64,000 nucleotides of DNA from Streptomyces sp. CB01881 (lineage in GTDB: Bacteria > Actinomycetota > Actinomycetes > Streptomycetales > Streptomycetaceae). Shown one piece after another: positions 15,412-23,492 of the stretch; the stretch's first letter is position 1, and each line of letters starts with the position of its first letter. A program made the position numbers and the translations under genes. Location: positions 8,870,506-8,934,505 of the forward strand of contig NZ_CP026498.1 in NCBI RefSeq assembly GCF_002953255.1, in the 5' to 3' direction. The notes under the pieces were generated by a model. That model was given only the letters and a program-made list of their open reading frames with translations, did no database searches and was not told the DNA's origin.

Positions 15412-16962
15412 ATGAACGCCACCACCCTCGCCGCCAGGCTGCTCACCGAGCGACCCCGGCCGCGCGGCATCGCCCGGTGGCGGCACGCCCACTGGCTGGC
15501 CGTCGGCACCGTCTGCCTCGGGGCGTTCCTCGGGCAGCTGACCGCCAGCGTCACCGCCCTCGTCTTCCCCGCGCTGGGTCACCACTTCCGCGCGGACTTC
15601 GCCGCCGTCGAATGGGTGGCGCTGGCGTACCTGCTGGTGCTGGTGGCCCTGCTCGCGCCGGTCGGATGGCTCTCCGACCTGGTCGGCCGCAAGACCATGT
15701 ACCTCGGTGGCTTCGCCGTGTTCGCGCTGGCCTCGCTCGGTGCGGGCCTGGCCGGCAGCCTCGGGGTGCTGGTGGCCTGCCGGGCGGTGCAGGCGGTGGG
15801 CGGCGCGATGATGCAGGCCAACAGCGTCGCCCTGGTGGCGCGCGGCGTCCCCGGGCACGCGATGCGGCGGGCGCTCGGCATCCAGGCGGCCGCCCAGGGA
15901 CTCGGCCTGGCGCTCGGCCCGAGCCTCGGCGGACTGCTGGTGGCGCACGCCTCCTGGCGCTGGGTGTTCTGGATCAACGTGCCGATCGGGGTGCTGGGGA
16001 TCCTGGCCGGCTGGTTCCTGCTGCCCCGGACCCGCCCCGAGGGCGAACCCGCGCAGCCCGGCGTGCGGCTGGGCGCCTGGCCCGGCACCCGGTCCGGCAC
16101 CCGGTCCGGCGCGCGGCCCGGTGCGCCGGCCGGGCCCGGGGCCGTGCCCGCGAAGGAGGAGGACGACGGCCGCTTCGACCTCCCCGGCCTGCTGCTGCTC
16201 ACCGGTGCCACCTCCGCGCTGCTGCTCGCCCTCTCCACCGCCTCCGGCCTCCCGCTGCCCGGCTGGGCGGTGGCCGTGCTGCTGCTCGCCTCGGTGGTGC
16301 TCGCGCTCGGGCTGGTGCGCCAGGAGCGGCGGGCGAGCCGGCCGCTCCTGGCCCCGGGGCTGGTCAACACCCCCGGGGTGCGGCCGGGCCTGGTGGTCGC
16401 GCTGATCGGCTACCTGCTGCTGTTCTGCCCCCTGGTGCTGGGTCCGGTGCTGCTCACCGGTGCGGGTGTCCCGGTGGCCGGGGCGGGCCTGGTGATCACG
16501 CTGCTCCCGGCCGCGTTCGCGCTCGCGGCGACGGTCGGTGGCGGCCTGCTGCCCCGGGGCTGGTCGGACGTCACCCGCTGCCGGGCGGGCGCGGCCGTCG
16601 CGGGCGCCGGGCTGCTGCTGTTCGCGGTGGTGCCGGCGGGCGGTGCGTCCTCGGCGGGCCCCCTGCTGATCGCCGGCTGCGGGCTGGGCCTGCTGCTGCC
16701 CGCCAACAACGCGCTGGTGATGCGGGCGATCCCGGCGGAGTGTTCGGCGGTCGGCGGAGGCATGGTGAACATGGCCCGCAGCCTCGGTACGGCCCTCGGC
16801 ACCGCGCTGCCCGTACTCGGCGTCCACCTGGCCGGTGCCGCGGCCGGCGGCCGGACGGTGCTGCTCGGGCTCGCCGCCGTCGCCGCCCTGGCGGTGGCGC
16901 TGGTCCGCCCGGCGGCGCGGCCGCGCGGCCTCCGCACCCCGGGGAGCCCGCAGGACTCTTGA
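15412..16962 (+). CDS. MFS multidrug transporter, DHA2-like
   Basis: This is a 516-residue major facilitator with about 14 membrane spans. The loop 2-3 signature GWLSDLVGRKTMYLGG and motif C-like sequence LGLALGPSLGGLL in span 5 mark a drug:H+ antiporter. A Gly/Pro/Arg-rich cytoplasmic loop (about residues 205-255) with short repeats (GTRSGTRSGARPG) splits the two halves. MarR-controlled neighbours suggest export of a toxic small molecule. The ATG at 15412 is the first believable start. It lies 17 nt upstream of the TetR gene's palindrome, so transcription probably stops or is re-initiated there. Confidence 0.87.
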   Translation: MNATTLAARLLTERPRPRGIARWRHAHWLAVGTVCLGAFLGQLTASVTALVFPALGHHFRADFAAVEWVALAYLLVLVALLAPVGWLSDLVGRKTMYLGGFAVFALASLGAGLAGSLGVLVACRAVQAVGGAMMQANSVALVARGVPGHAMRRALGIQAAAQGLGLALGPSLGGLLVAHASWRWVFWINVPIGVLGILAGWFLLPRTRPEGEPAQPGVRLGAWPGTRSGTRSGARPGAPAGPGAVPAKEEDDGRFDLPGLLLLTGATSALLLALSTASGLPLPGWAVAVLLLASVVLALGLVRQERRASRPLLAPGLVNTPGVRPGLVVALIGYLLLFCPLVLGPVLLTGAGVPVAGAGLVITLLPAAFALAATVGGGLLPRGWSDVTRCRAGAAVAGAGLLLFAVVPAGGASSAGPLLIAGCGLGLLLPANNALVMRAIPAECSAVGGGMVNMARSLGTALGTALPVLGVHLAGAAAGGRTVLLGLAAVAALAVALVRPAARPRGLRTPGSPQDS

Positions 16963-16994
16963 CAGCGGCGGCGAGCGGAATGAACATTCATTCC
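16959..16994 (+). promoter_or_regulatory. Promoter and TetR-type palindromic operator of the TetR-SDR operon
   Basis: TTGACA (16959-16964) is followed 17 bp later by GAACAT as -10. The -10 lies inside a perfect 18-bp inverted repeat, GGAATGAA-CA-TTCATTCC (16977-16994). The palindrome ends immediately before GTG 16995, so the transcript would be leaderless and the bound regulator would cover the -10. This is a strong case for autorepression. Confidence 0.75.
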
Positions 16995-17591
16995 GTGACA
17001 CCCAGGAAGCCGGACCTCCCCCAGTCCCTGATCGACGCCGCCATCGCCCTGTTCGCTGAGCGCACCTACGAGGGCACCCAGATGCCCGCCGTTGCGCAGC
17101 GTGCCGGGGTCGGGGTGGGCAGCATCTACCGGTACTTCCCCAGCAAGGAGGCGCTCGGCAACGCCGCGTTCCAGTACGCCAAGCGCGCCCTGCTGGACCA
17201 GCTGGCCGAGACGCTCGCCGAGGGCGGGCCGGCCGGCTCCGTCCGGGAGGAGTTCGGCCGCTTCTGGTGCGGCTTCACCCGGTACGCGAGCGAGCGCCCG
17301 GAGGCCTTCGCCTTCCTGGAGCACCAGCAACACGACACCTTCCTCGCCCCCGAGAGCGGGGAGCTGGCCGCCGAGATCGACCGCGTCGCCACCGACTTCA
17401 TCGCGCGCGGGCAGGTGGCCGGCGAGATCCGCGAGGGCGAGGCCGACCAGCTGGTCGCGCTCGCCATGGGGGCGTTCGCCGGGCTGGTCCGGCTCCGCCG
17501 CCCCGGCGGACTCGCCGCTCTCGGACCCGGCGACATCGACCGGGCGGAAGCCGCCGTCTGGGACCTCCTGCACCGAAAGGCCGCACCATGA
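16995..17591 (+). CDS. TetR-family transcriptional regulator
   Basis: This is a 198-residue TetR repressor. The N-terminal DNA-binding domain reads SLIDAAIALFAERTYEGTQMPAVAQRAGVGVGSIYRYFPSKEAL with the usual helix-turn-helix. The C-terminal ligand domain has no recognisable ligand. The GTG at 16995 is preferred because the promoter elements place the transcription start there; an ATG at 16980 inside the palindrome would add five residues. The stop codon overlaps the start of the SDR gene (ATGA), so repressor and dehydrogenase are co-expressed and the repressor probably controls its own operon through the palindrome. Confidence 0.88.
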   Translation: MTPRKPDLPQSLIDAAIALFAERTYEGTQMPAVAQRAGVGVGSIYRYFPSKEALGNAAFQYAKRALLDQLAETLAEGGPAGSVREEFGRFWCGFTRYASERPEAFAFLEHQQHDTFLAPESGELAAEIDRVATDFIARGQVAGEIREGEADQLVALAMGAFAGLVRLRRPGGLAALGPGDIDRAEAAVWDLLHRKAAP

Positions 17592-18442
17592 CCTCCCCGC
17601 TGACCGTGCTGATCACCGGCTGTTCCTCCGGGATGGGCCGAGAGGCCGCGCTCGCCCTGCACCGCCTCGGCCACCGCGTCCACGCGACCGCCCGCCGCCC
17701 CGAGTCGCTCGCCGACCTGGCCGCCCAGGGCATCGCCACCTCGGCGCTGGACGTCACCGACGAGCGGTCGATGGCCGACGCGGTGGCGGCGGTCGAGGCC
17801 GAGCACGGGCACGTCGACGTCCTGGTCAACAACGCCGCCTACGGGCTGCACCTGCCGGTCGAGTCCGCCACGCCGGACGAGGTCAGGGCCCAGTTCGACA
17901 CCAACGTCTTCGGCCTGGTCCGGATGGCCCAGCTGGTGCTTCCCGGCATGCGCCGGGCCGGGCGCGGCAGGATCGTCAACATCTCCTCGATGGCGGGCCG
18001 CTTCTCGCCGCCCGGTGGCGCCTTCTACCACGCCAGCAAGCACGCGGTGGAGGCGATCAGCGACTCGCTGCGGCTGGAGGTGGCCCCGTTCGGGGTGGAG
18101 GTGGTCGTGGTCCAGCCCGGCCCGACGATCACCGGGTTCGGCGCCACCGCCGTCGGCACCATGCACGGCGGGCCGGCCGACGACCGGACCGACCCGTACG
18201 GGGCGTTCCGCCGCGAGCTGGCCGACATGTACGCCAACCGCGCCTTCACCCGGCGCGGCGGCGCCGTTCCCGCAGAGACGGCCACCCGCGTGATCGTCCG
18301 CGCCGTCACCGCGCCGAGCCCGCGGGCCCGGTACGCGATAGGCATGCTCGCCCGCGGCACGATGCTGGCCAAGCGGCTGCTGCCGGACGCCGCCTTCGAC
18401 GCGCTGATGCGGCGCAGTTTCCCGCTGCCCCGGGCGGTCTGA
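17588..18442 (+). CDS. Short-chain dehydrogenase/reductase
   Basis: This is a 284-residue classical SDR. The cofactor motif TGCSSGMG, the NNAAYG motif, the catalytic serine in NISSMAG and the YHASK pair are all in place. An Arg after the second beta strand (ATARRPESL) suggests NADP(H). The sequence resembles the oxidoreductases often paired with TetR regulators in actinomycetes; the substrate is unknown. It is translationally coupled to the TetR gene and followed by a hairpin. Length and motifs are complete. Confidence 0.88.
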   Translation: MTSPLTVLITGCSSGMGREAALALHRLGHRVHATARRPESLADLAAQGIATSALDVTDERSMADAVAAVEAEHGHVDVLVNNAAYGLHLPVESATPDEVRAQFDTNVFGLVRMAQLVLPGMRRAGRGRIVNISSMAGRFSPPGGAFYHASKHAVEAISDSLRLEVAPFGVEVVVVQPGPTITGFGATAVGTMHGGPADDRTDPYGAFRRELADMYANRAFTRRGGAVPAETATRVIVRAVTAPSPRARYAIGMLARGTMLAKRLLPDAAFDALMRRSFPLPRAV

Positions 18443-18446
18443 GCCG

Positions 18447-18468
18447 GCGGGCCGGGGCCTCGGCCCGC
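18447..18468. terminator. Hairpin after SDR gene
   Basis: GCGGGCCG (18447-18454) pairs with CGGCCCGC (18461-18468) across a 6-nt loop, five bases after the stop codon. Confidence 0.55.
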
Positions 18469-18566
18469 TCCGCGCCGGTGCGGCACCGGTGTCAGCGGGC
18501 GTGGCGGTGCGTCACCGGTCAACAGGCCCGCCGGAGCGGCACCGCCCCGGCAGCCCTTGCCGGGCG

Positions 18567-19199
18567 TCAGGCCGGGGCGGGGGCGTGCAGCATGTCCTGC
18601 GCCCGGTTCAGGCCGCGGACGACGAGGGTCTCGGCGGCCTCGGCACAACGGTCCAGCAGCGCCGGCAGCCCGGCCTGCTCGTCCGCCGAGAACTCCTGGA
18701 GCACGAAGTTCCCGATCGTCTGCCCCTTCGGCGGCCGCCCGACGCCGAAACGGAGCCGGACGTAGTCGCGCGTCCCGAGCGCATTGGTCACCGAGCGGGC
18801 GCCGTTGTGGCCGCCCGGGCCGCCGCCGCGCTTCAGCCGGCCGGCGCCGAACGGGAAGTCCAGGTCGTCCTGGACGACGAGCAGGCGCTCGGCCGGGACG
18901 CCGTGGCGTCGCAGGAGCCCGGCGACCGGGCGCCCGGAGAGGTTGATGAACCACTGCGGCTTCGCCAGCACCACGCGCCGCCCCTCCACCTCGATCTCGG
19001 CGACCCGGGTGCCGAGGCCGCGCAGCCGGAAGCGGGCGCCGTGGCGCTCGGCCAGCCGGTCGACCACCAGGAAGCCGGCGTTGTGCCGGGTGCGCCTGAA
19101 CCACGGGCCGGGGTTGCCCAGGCCGGCGACCACCCAGGTGGTGCCGGCTGCCGGCGGTCGGGGCCCGGCCGCAGCGGGCGGGGTGGGACCGGACGTCAT
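18567..19199 (-). CDS. pth: Peptidyl-tRNA hydrolase-like protein (divergent)
   Basis: This is a 210-residue Pth-family protein, which frees tRNA from stalled peptidyl-tRNA. Conserved residues seen are GLGNPGP, the catalytic His in TRHNAGF, NLSG, the Asp in VQDDLDFPFG, and KRGGGPGGHNGARS. It differs from standard actinomycete Pth at two normally conserved spots: WFINLSG in place of TYMNLSG, and VQDDLD in place of VHDELD. The N-terminus has a 20-residue Pro-rich extension. It may be a second, specialised copy; the canonical pth gene is normally next to the ribosomal protein L25 gene, which is not here. It lies alone on the minus strand. Confidence 0.85.
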   Translation of the reverse strand: MTSGPTPPAAAGPRPPAAGTTWVVAGLGNPGPWFRRTRHNAGFLVVDRLAERHGARFRLRGLGTRVAEIEVEGRRVVLAKPQWFINLSGRPVAGLLRRHGVPAERLLVVQDDLDFPFGAGRLKRGGGPGGHNGARSVTNALGTRDYVRLRFGVGRPPKGQTIGNFVLQEFSADEQAGLPALLDRCAEAAETLVVRGLNRAQDMLHAPAPA

Positions 19200-19252
19200 G
19201 GGGTGGTTCCTCCGGGAGTGGGGAGTGGGAGGTAGGGAGTGGGGAGTGCGGA

Positions 19253-19299
19253 CGGCCGGGGTGCGGCGGACGGTCGGACCGTCCGCCGCACCCCGGCCG
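19253..19299. terminator. Long perfect hairpin after DUF305 gene
   Basis: A 23-nt left arm (19253-19275) is exactly complementary to 19277-19299. It lies 18 nt beyond the DUF305 stop codon on the minus strand, upstream of the pth-like gene. The stem is one of the two strongest in the window. Confidence 0.8.
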
Positions 19300-19317
19300 G
19301 GTGACGTGGGTCGTCGC

Positions 19318-20040
19318 TCAGGACGCGGGGACGCCGGGGGCGGCGCCGCGCTCCTTGAGCATGTCGGTGATCAGCCCCATCTCCGAGGTCTGACCGTTCA
19401 CCATCGACTGGGCGAGCCGCTTCTCGGTCTCGTTCTTCGCCAGGTCGACGTAGCCCTGGGCCATCTCGACCCCGCCCTTGTGGTGCTCCAGCATCAGCTG
19501 GAGGTAGTACACCTCGGCCTCCCGCCCGCTGAGCGAACGCAGCCTGGCGAGCTGGGCGTTGGTGGCCATGCCGGGCATCAGCGAGCCGTCGTGCGCCTCG
19601 TACGCGTGGTTCATCCTCATCCACGCCATCGGCTTGGCCGGCGTGTGCTGCGAGAGCCCCCACTGGTCGATCCAGCCCATCATCATCCCGCGCTGGTTGG
19701 CCTGGGTGTTGATGATGTCGAAGGCGAGGGTGCGGACGGGCTCGTCGGCCGTCCGGTCCCGGACGATGAACGACAGGTCGACGGCCTGCTGGTGGTGGGT
19801 CGCCATGTCGCGGGCGAACCCGGCCTCGGGAGAGTCGTCGGCCGGGGCGGTCAGCGCGGACGAGCCGGACGCGGACGTCCCGCTCGCGACCAGCGCGGGC
19901 ACCCCGAGGGCGAGGGCGAGCGCGGCGGCCAGCGCGGCCGGCCACCAGAGCCGCCGGCGGGCGGTGCCGGGAGCCCCGTCCGTCTCCTCCGTCTCCCCGG
20001 GCGCCGCCGCGTCGGCGGGTGTCACCGCGTCGGCGGTCAC
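19318..20040 (-). CDS. DUF305 membrane-anchored protein
   Basis: This is a 240-residue protein. The N-terminus has one membrane span (about residues 30-55, LWWPAALAAALALALGVPAL), then an extracytoplasmic DUF305 domain of ferritin-like helices: FARDMATHHQQAVDLS and the matching LMLEHHKGGVEMAQ, each contributing a Met/His-rich motif. A further Met/His cluster reads GMMMGWIDQW. DUF305 proteins are associated with copper handling in several bacteria, and the Met/His content fits metal binding; the role here is inference. The GTG at 20038-20040 overlaps the stop of the DUF3105 gene (GTGA), so the two are coupled. Confidence 0.88.
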   Translation of the reverse strand: MTADAVTPADAAAPGETEETDGAPGTARRRLWWPAALAAALALALGVPALVASGTSASGSSALTAPADDSPEAGFARDMATHHQQAVDLSFIVRDRTADEPVRTLAFDIINTQANQRGMMMGWIDQWGLSQHTPAKPMAWMRMNHAYEAHDGSLMPGMATNAQLARLRSLSGREAEVYYLQLMLEHHKGGVEMAQGYVDLAKNETEKRLAQSMVNGQTSEMGLITDMLKERGAAPGVPAS

Positions 20041-20702
20041 ATCGACCCCATGGTGCAGGACGCGCCCGGCTCCTGGGTCTGCTTGCCCTGCACGTACTTG
20101 GTGAAGAACTCGGCCACCCGCGGGTCGTTGGCGTTGTCCACGACCAGCTGGGTGCTCCACGCGTTGAGCGTGATGGTGCCCTGCTCGTCCGGGTAGGGGC
20201 TCATCAGCGAGTACGGAGTGCCCTTGACCTTGTCGGAGAGGGTCTTGATGTCGTCCGGCGTGGCCTTGCCGTTGTACGTCACCCAGACCGCGCCGTGCTC
20301 CAGCGAGTGGACGGCGCGCTCGTTCTCGACCGGCTGGTCGTAGACGTGGCCCATGCAGTCCAGCCAGATCGCGTTGTGGTCGCCGCCGACCGGCGGGGTC
20401 ATCGGGTAGTTGACCTTCTCCTTGACGTGGTTGCGGCTCAGGTCGCCGAAGGTCTTCACACCGTCGATCGGCGCGTTGGCGGCGGCCTCCTTGGCCTTCT
20501 TGTCGTTGTTGGCGTCGACCACGATCCAGGTGCCGGTGGCTATCGCACCGATCACCAGGACGCCGGCGATCACGGAGGCGACGATCTTGTTGCGGCGGTC
20601 GCGGCGCTGCTCGGCGGCGCGGAGCTCGGCGATCCGGGCACGGCGGTCGGTCGCGCCCTGCTTGCCGCCGGGCTTGTTGGACTGCTTGGAGGCGGAACCC
20701 AT
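20037..20702 (-). CDS. DUF3105 membrane-anchored protein
   Basis: This is a 221-residue protein. A basic cytoplasmic N-terminus is followed by a single span (IVASVIAGVLVIGAIATGTWIVV, about residues 40-62) and an external DUF3105 domain with characteristic motifs: YPMTPPVGGDHNAIWLDC, HSLEHGAVWVTY, and a C-terminal SCTMGSM. Conserved His and Cys residues suggest metal or disulfide chemistry, but no function is established. A good ribosome-binding site (AAGGACACCAC) precedes ATG 20700-20702. It is the first gene of a two-gene operon with the DUF305 gene. Confidence 0.88.
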   Translation of the reverse strand: MGSASKQSNKPGGKQGATDRRARIAELRAAEQRRDRRNKIVASVIAGVLVIGAIATGTWIVVDANNDKKAKEAAANAPIDGVKTFGDLSRNHVKEKVNYPMTPPVGGDHNAIWLDCMGHVYDQPVENERAVHSLEHGAVWVTYNGKATPDDIKTLSDKVKGTPYSLMSPYPDEQGTITLNAWSTQLVVDNANDPRVAEFFTKYVQGKQTQEPGASCTMGSM

Positions 20703-20835
20703 GTGGTGTCCTTGTCCCCGCCGCACGCTGCGGGCGCGGCGGTCTGAAGTGGGGTGTGGAGGGGCGGATCCGTCGGTGCCGCCCGTCCTGCCGTCCGCTC
20801 GGACGGGCAGGGGGACGGTCGGCGGTGGGTTCCGC

Positions 20836-21354
20836 TCAGGACCGGTGGACTTGGAGTTCGTGCAGATCCGGTGCCGGGCGCGGACCGTCCAGCAGGCCGC
20901 GGGCCACCACCCGGGGCAGCGCCTCGGGCGTGTCCGGGCGCGGCGTCACGGCGGGCTGGGGCTGCGGCGGCGGATTGGGGAGCTGGGCGTCCTGGCCGCT
21001 GTACGGGTGGCCGGAGCAGCCGTTGTCGCGATGCGGCGGCTCGCCGTCGGCGGAGCACCACGTCCAGTGCCGGGGTCCGTCCGCGTGGCGGGACGGGTGG
21101 GCCGCCTTCGGGGCGCCCGGCGCCACCGGCGGTCCCGGCAGGTCGGTGGACGGGCCGGCGAGCGGGCCGGCCAGGGTGGTGGACGGGCCGGCCGCGGGAG
21201 GACCGGACCGGTCGGCCGTGACCGCCTGGGCCTGGCCCGCACAGGGGAGCGCCGTCAGCAGCCCGACCAGCAGCAGGACCCAAAGCGCACCCACCGGGCG
21301 GCCCGCGACTGCGGCCCTCCCCGGTCGGGATGGTCTGGGGGCCGACGCGGTCAT
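20836..21354 (-). CDS. Secreted or membrane-anchored proline-rich hypothetical protein
   Basis: This is a 172-residue protein of unknown function. Residues about 20-42 (VGALWVLLLVGLLTALPCAG) form a signal peptide or anchor after a basic start. The exported part is Pro/Gly/Ala-rich with a Cys/His-containing middle (HWTWCSADGEPPHRDNGCSGHPY) and a proline-rich stretch before the C-terminus. No family is recognised. It lies upstream of the DUF3105/DUF305 pair on the same strand, about 130 bp away, and may share their envelope or metal context. Confidence 0.6.
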   Translation of the reverse strand: MTASAPRPSRPGRAAVAGRPVGALWVLLLVGLLTALPCAGQAQAVTADRSGPPAAGPSTTLAGPLAGPSTDLPGPPVAPGAPKAAHPSRHADGPRHWTWCSADGEPPHRDNGCSGHPYSGQDAQLPNPPPQPQPAVTPRPDTPEALPRVVARGLLDGPRPAPDLHELQVHRS

Positions 21355-21637
21355 GCGGACATTTAATCAGCCGAACGAGTGAAGCGATGCCCCTCCTCGG
21401 CCCTCATTTTCGGCGCCCGAAGGGGTCGAACACCCCGTAAACACCCTGCTCGGGGCAGTTCCGGCAAGCACGGACGGAACGGAAGCGGAACGTGGGGCGA
21501 ACCCGGTGATCGCGATCATCCGATCAGTGCACGGTTTGTCGCCGAAAGCCGGACAGCGTCGTTGCTCTTGGAGACAATGACGTCGAGTCCGGCCCCGCCG
21601 GGGGCGGCGCGCAGACGGACCGACCAGGAGCCGCCAG

Positions 21638-23419
21638 ATGAGCAAAAAGGGTGCACCCGCACAGCAGCACCGGCCGGACGACGGCTGGTGGGACACGGTC
21701 TACGAAGGGCCGGCGGGCACCCTCCCCGACACCCCGCACGCGCACGCGGGGGAGGGCAGCGTCGACGACTGGTTCGAGACGGCGGCCGGGCTGATCGGGC
21801 GGCAGCGCACGGACGGACCGGCGGCCGCGGGCGAGGAAGCGCCCGAGGCCGTGGCCGTGGCCGTGGCCGGGGACGTGGCTGAGGAGGCGGCCGAGAGGGC
21901 GGCCGAGGAGGCGGTGCTGGAGCGGGACAGCATCGACGACTGGTTCGACACCGCGGTCGGGGTGATCGGGCAGCAGCGCGACCGGGCGGAGACGCACAGG
22001 TTCCCGGCCCCGTCCTGGGCGGAGGACGCGGTGGACGCGACGGGTCCGGCGGACGAGGCGGTTGAGGCGGCGGAGGCGGTCGTGGAGCCGGCTCCCGGGC
22101 CCGCTCCCGAGCCGGCTCCCGTCCTGGAGAAGACGATCGAACCCGCGCCGGCGCCCGAGCCCGAACCCGCGCCGGCGCCCGAGCCCGAACCCGCGCCGGC
22201 GCCCGAGCCCGAACCCGCGCCGGCGCCCGAGCCCGAACCCGTGCCGGCGCCCGATTCCGAGATCGCCCCCGAAGCTGAACCCGCGTCCGCGGCCGAGCCC
22301 GAGATCGTCCCCGAGCCTCAACCAGCGTCCGCGCCCGGGCCTGAACCAGCGTCCGCGCCCGGGCCTGAACCCGCGTCCGCCCCCGAGTCTGAACCCGCGC
22401 CGGCCGCCGTGTCGGCACCGGAGCCTGCACCTCGGCCGGAGCCCGTCGCCCCCGAACCCGCGCCCGCGCCGCGCCCCGTGCCGCGGTCGGTGCTCGCCGG
22501 TGCCGGGCCCGCCGTGCCGCACGTCGGCGAGCGCCCGCCCACGTACGCGCCCGAACCGACCGCCGTGCCGGAGGCGGACCCGGGCATGCTGGGCGCCGTC
22601 GTACCGGACACCGTGCTGGAAGGCGCCCAGTACGGCGCCGCCACCCTGCGGGCCGTCTCGGTCCGCGGAGACTCCGCCCGCTACCGCGGCGAGCCCCGCC
22701 GGGACACGCTGCTGGTGACCAGGTTCGGCGAGGCGCCCGACGGCCTGCTGCTCGCCGCGCTCGGCGGCTTCGACCGCAGCGCCGCGGACGGCGAGGCGGC
22801 CCCCGAGGCCGTCGCCACCGCCACCGCCGAGGCCGTCCGTCAGCTCGCCACCGCGATCGGCCGCAGCCGGACCGGGCTCGCCGCCGACCTGCGCGACGGC
22901 GCCCGCGACCGGCTCCGGTACGGCCTCCAGCGGCTCGCCACCAGTGCCGCCGCCCCGCTGCGCGCGCTCGCTCCCGAACCGGAGGGCGACGACGGCGCGC
23001 AGTCCCCCGCCGCGTTGCACTGCCTGCTGCTCTCGCTCGACCCGGAGGCGTCCTACCGGGCGGCCTTCGGGGTCGGACCGGGCGGGCTCTACCTGCTGCG
23101 CTCCGGCCACTGGATCGACGCGTACGCCGCGCGGCTGCTGCACCACCCGGACGGTCAGCCGCCGGTGCCGGACACCCCGGTGCCGGACCCGCGCCCGTTC
23201 CGCTTCCGGATGGTCCCGGCCACCCCGGGCGACATCCTGTTGCTCTGCACCCCCGGCCTGGCCCGCCCGATCGCCGACGAGCCGACCGTCGCCCACTTCC
23301 TCTCGTCCCACTGGGCCCACCCCCACCCGCCGGGCACCGTCGACTTCCTCCGCCAGGTCCAGGTCAGGGCCAGGGGCTACGCCGACGACCGCACGGCCGC
23401 CGCGATCTGGACCGGGTGA
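21638..23419 (+). CDS. PP2C-like domain protein with Pro-Glu repeats
   Basis: This 593-residue protein is built in three parts. Residues 1-125 hold two copies of a short motif, S-V/I-D-D-W-F-x-T-A-x-G-x-I-G-x-Q-R (about 41-57 and 98-114). Residues about 150-270 are a Pro/Ala/Glu-rich linker built from an 8-residue unit encoded by exact 24-bp repeats. The C-terminal 270 residues resemble the 'protein phosphatase 2C domain' proteins common in streptomycetes (VSVRGDSARYRGEPRRD; LLLSLDPEASYRAAFGVG; LLLCTPGLARPI). The metal-binding Asp-Gly of active PP2C enzymes is not obvious, so catalysis is doubtful. ATG 21638 has AGGAG seven bases upstream. It is probably cytoplasmic. Confidence 0.75.
   Translation: MSKKGAPAQQHRPDDGWWDTVYEGPAGTLPDTPHAHAGEGSVDDWFETAAGLIGRQRTDGPAAAGEEAPEAVAVAVAGDVAEEAAERAAEEAVLERDSIDDWFDTAVGVIGQQRDRAETHRFPAPSWAEDAVDATGPADEAVEAAEAVVEPAPGPAPEPAPVLEKTIEPAPAPEPEPAPAPEPEPAPAPEPEPAPAPEPEPVPAPDSEIAPEAEPASAAEPEIVPEPQPASAPGPEPASAPGPEPASAPESEPAPAAVSAPEPAPRPEPVAPEPAPAPRPVPRSVLAGAGPAVPHVGERPPTYAPEPTAVPEADPGMLGAVVPDTVLEGAQYGAATLRAVSVRGDSARYRGEPRRDTLLVTRFGEAPDGLLLAALGGFDRSAADGEAAPEAVATATAEAVRQLATAIGRSRTGLAADLRDGARDRLRYGLQRLATSAAAPLRALAPEPEGDDGAQSPAALHCLLLSLDPEASYRAAFGVGPGGLYLLRSGHWIDAYAARLLHHPDGQPPVPDTPVPDPRPFRFRMVPATPGDILLLCTPGLARPIADEPTVAHFLSSHWAHPHPPGTVDFLRQVQVRARGYADDRTAAAIWTG
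22141..22260 (+). repeat. 24-bp tandem repeat in the PP2C-like gene
   Basis: There are four exact copies (22141-22164, 22165-22188, 22189-22212, 22213-22236) and one degenerate copy (22237-22260) of a 24-bp unit encoding the eight residues PAPAPEPE. A related two-copy 24-bp repeat follows near 22320-22370. Exact identity at synonymous positions implies recent expansion. Confidence 0.9.
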
Positions 23420-23426
23420 GGGGCTG

Positions 23427-23490
23427 TCCCGGAGCGGGATCCTCGCGGAGTAGGCCTCTCCCGGAGCAGGACCCTCCCGGAGCGGGGGCG
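23427..23490. repeat. 16-bp degenerate tandem repeat, four units
   Basis: Units lie at 23427, 23443, 23459 and 23475, with consensus TCCCGGAGCgGGacCC, beginning eight bases after the PP2C-like stop and ending three bases before the TetR stop. The period is exactly 16 bp. It lies between convergent genes. Confidence 0.65.
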
Positions 23491-23492
23491 CG

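Noticed and set aside
14590..17001. 803-codon minus-strand frame through the MarR, MFS and TetR genes
   Set aside because: High-GC shadow frame: the translation is Arg/Gly/Gln-rich low complexity, while the opposite or alternate frames encode clear protein families.
22141..22260. 24-bp repeats as a CRISPR-like array
   Set aside because: Units are directly contiguous without spacers and encode a Pro-Glu linker in frame.
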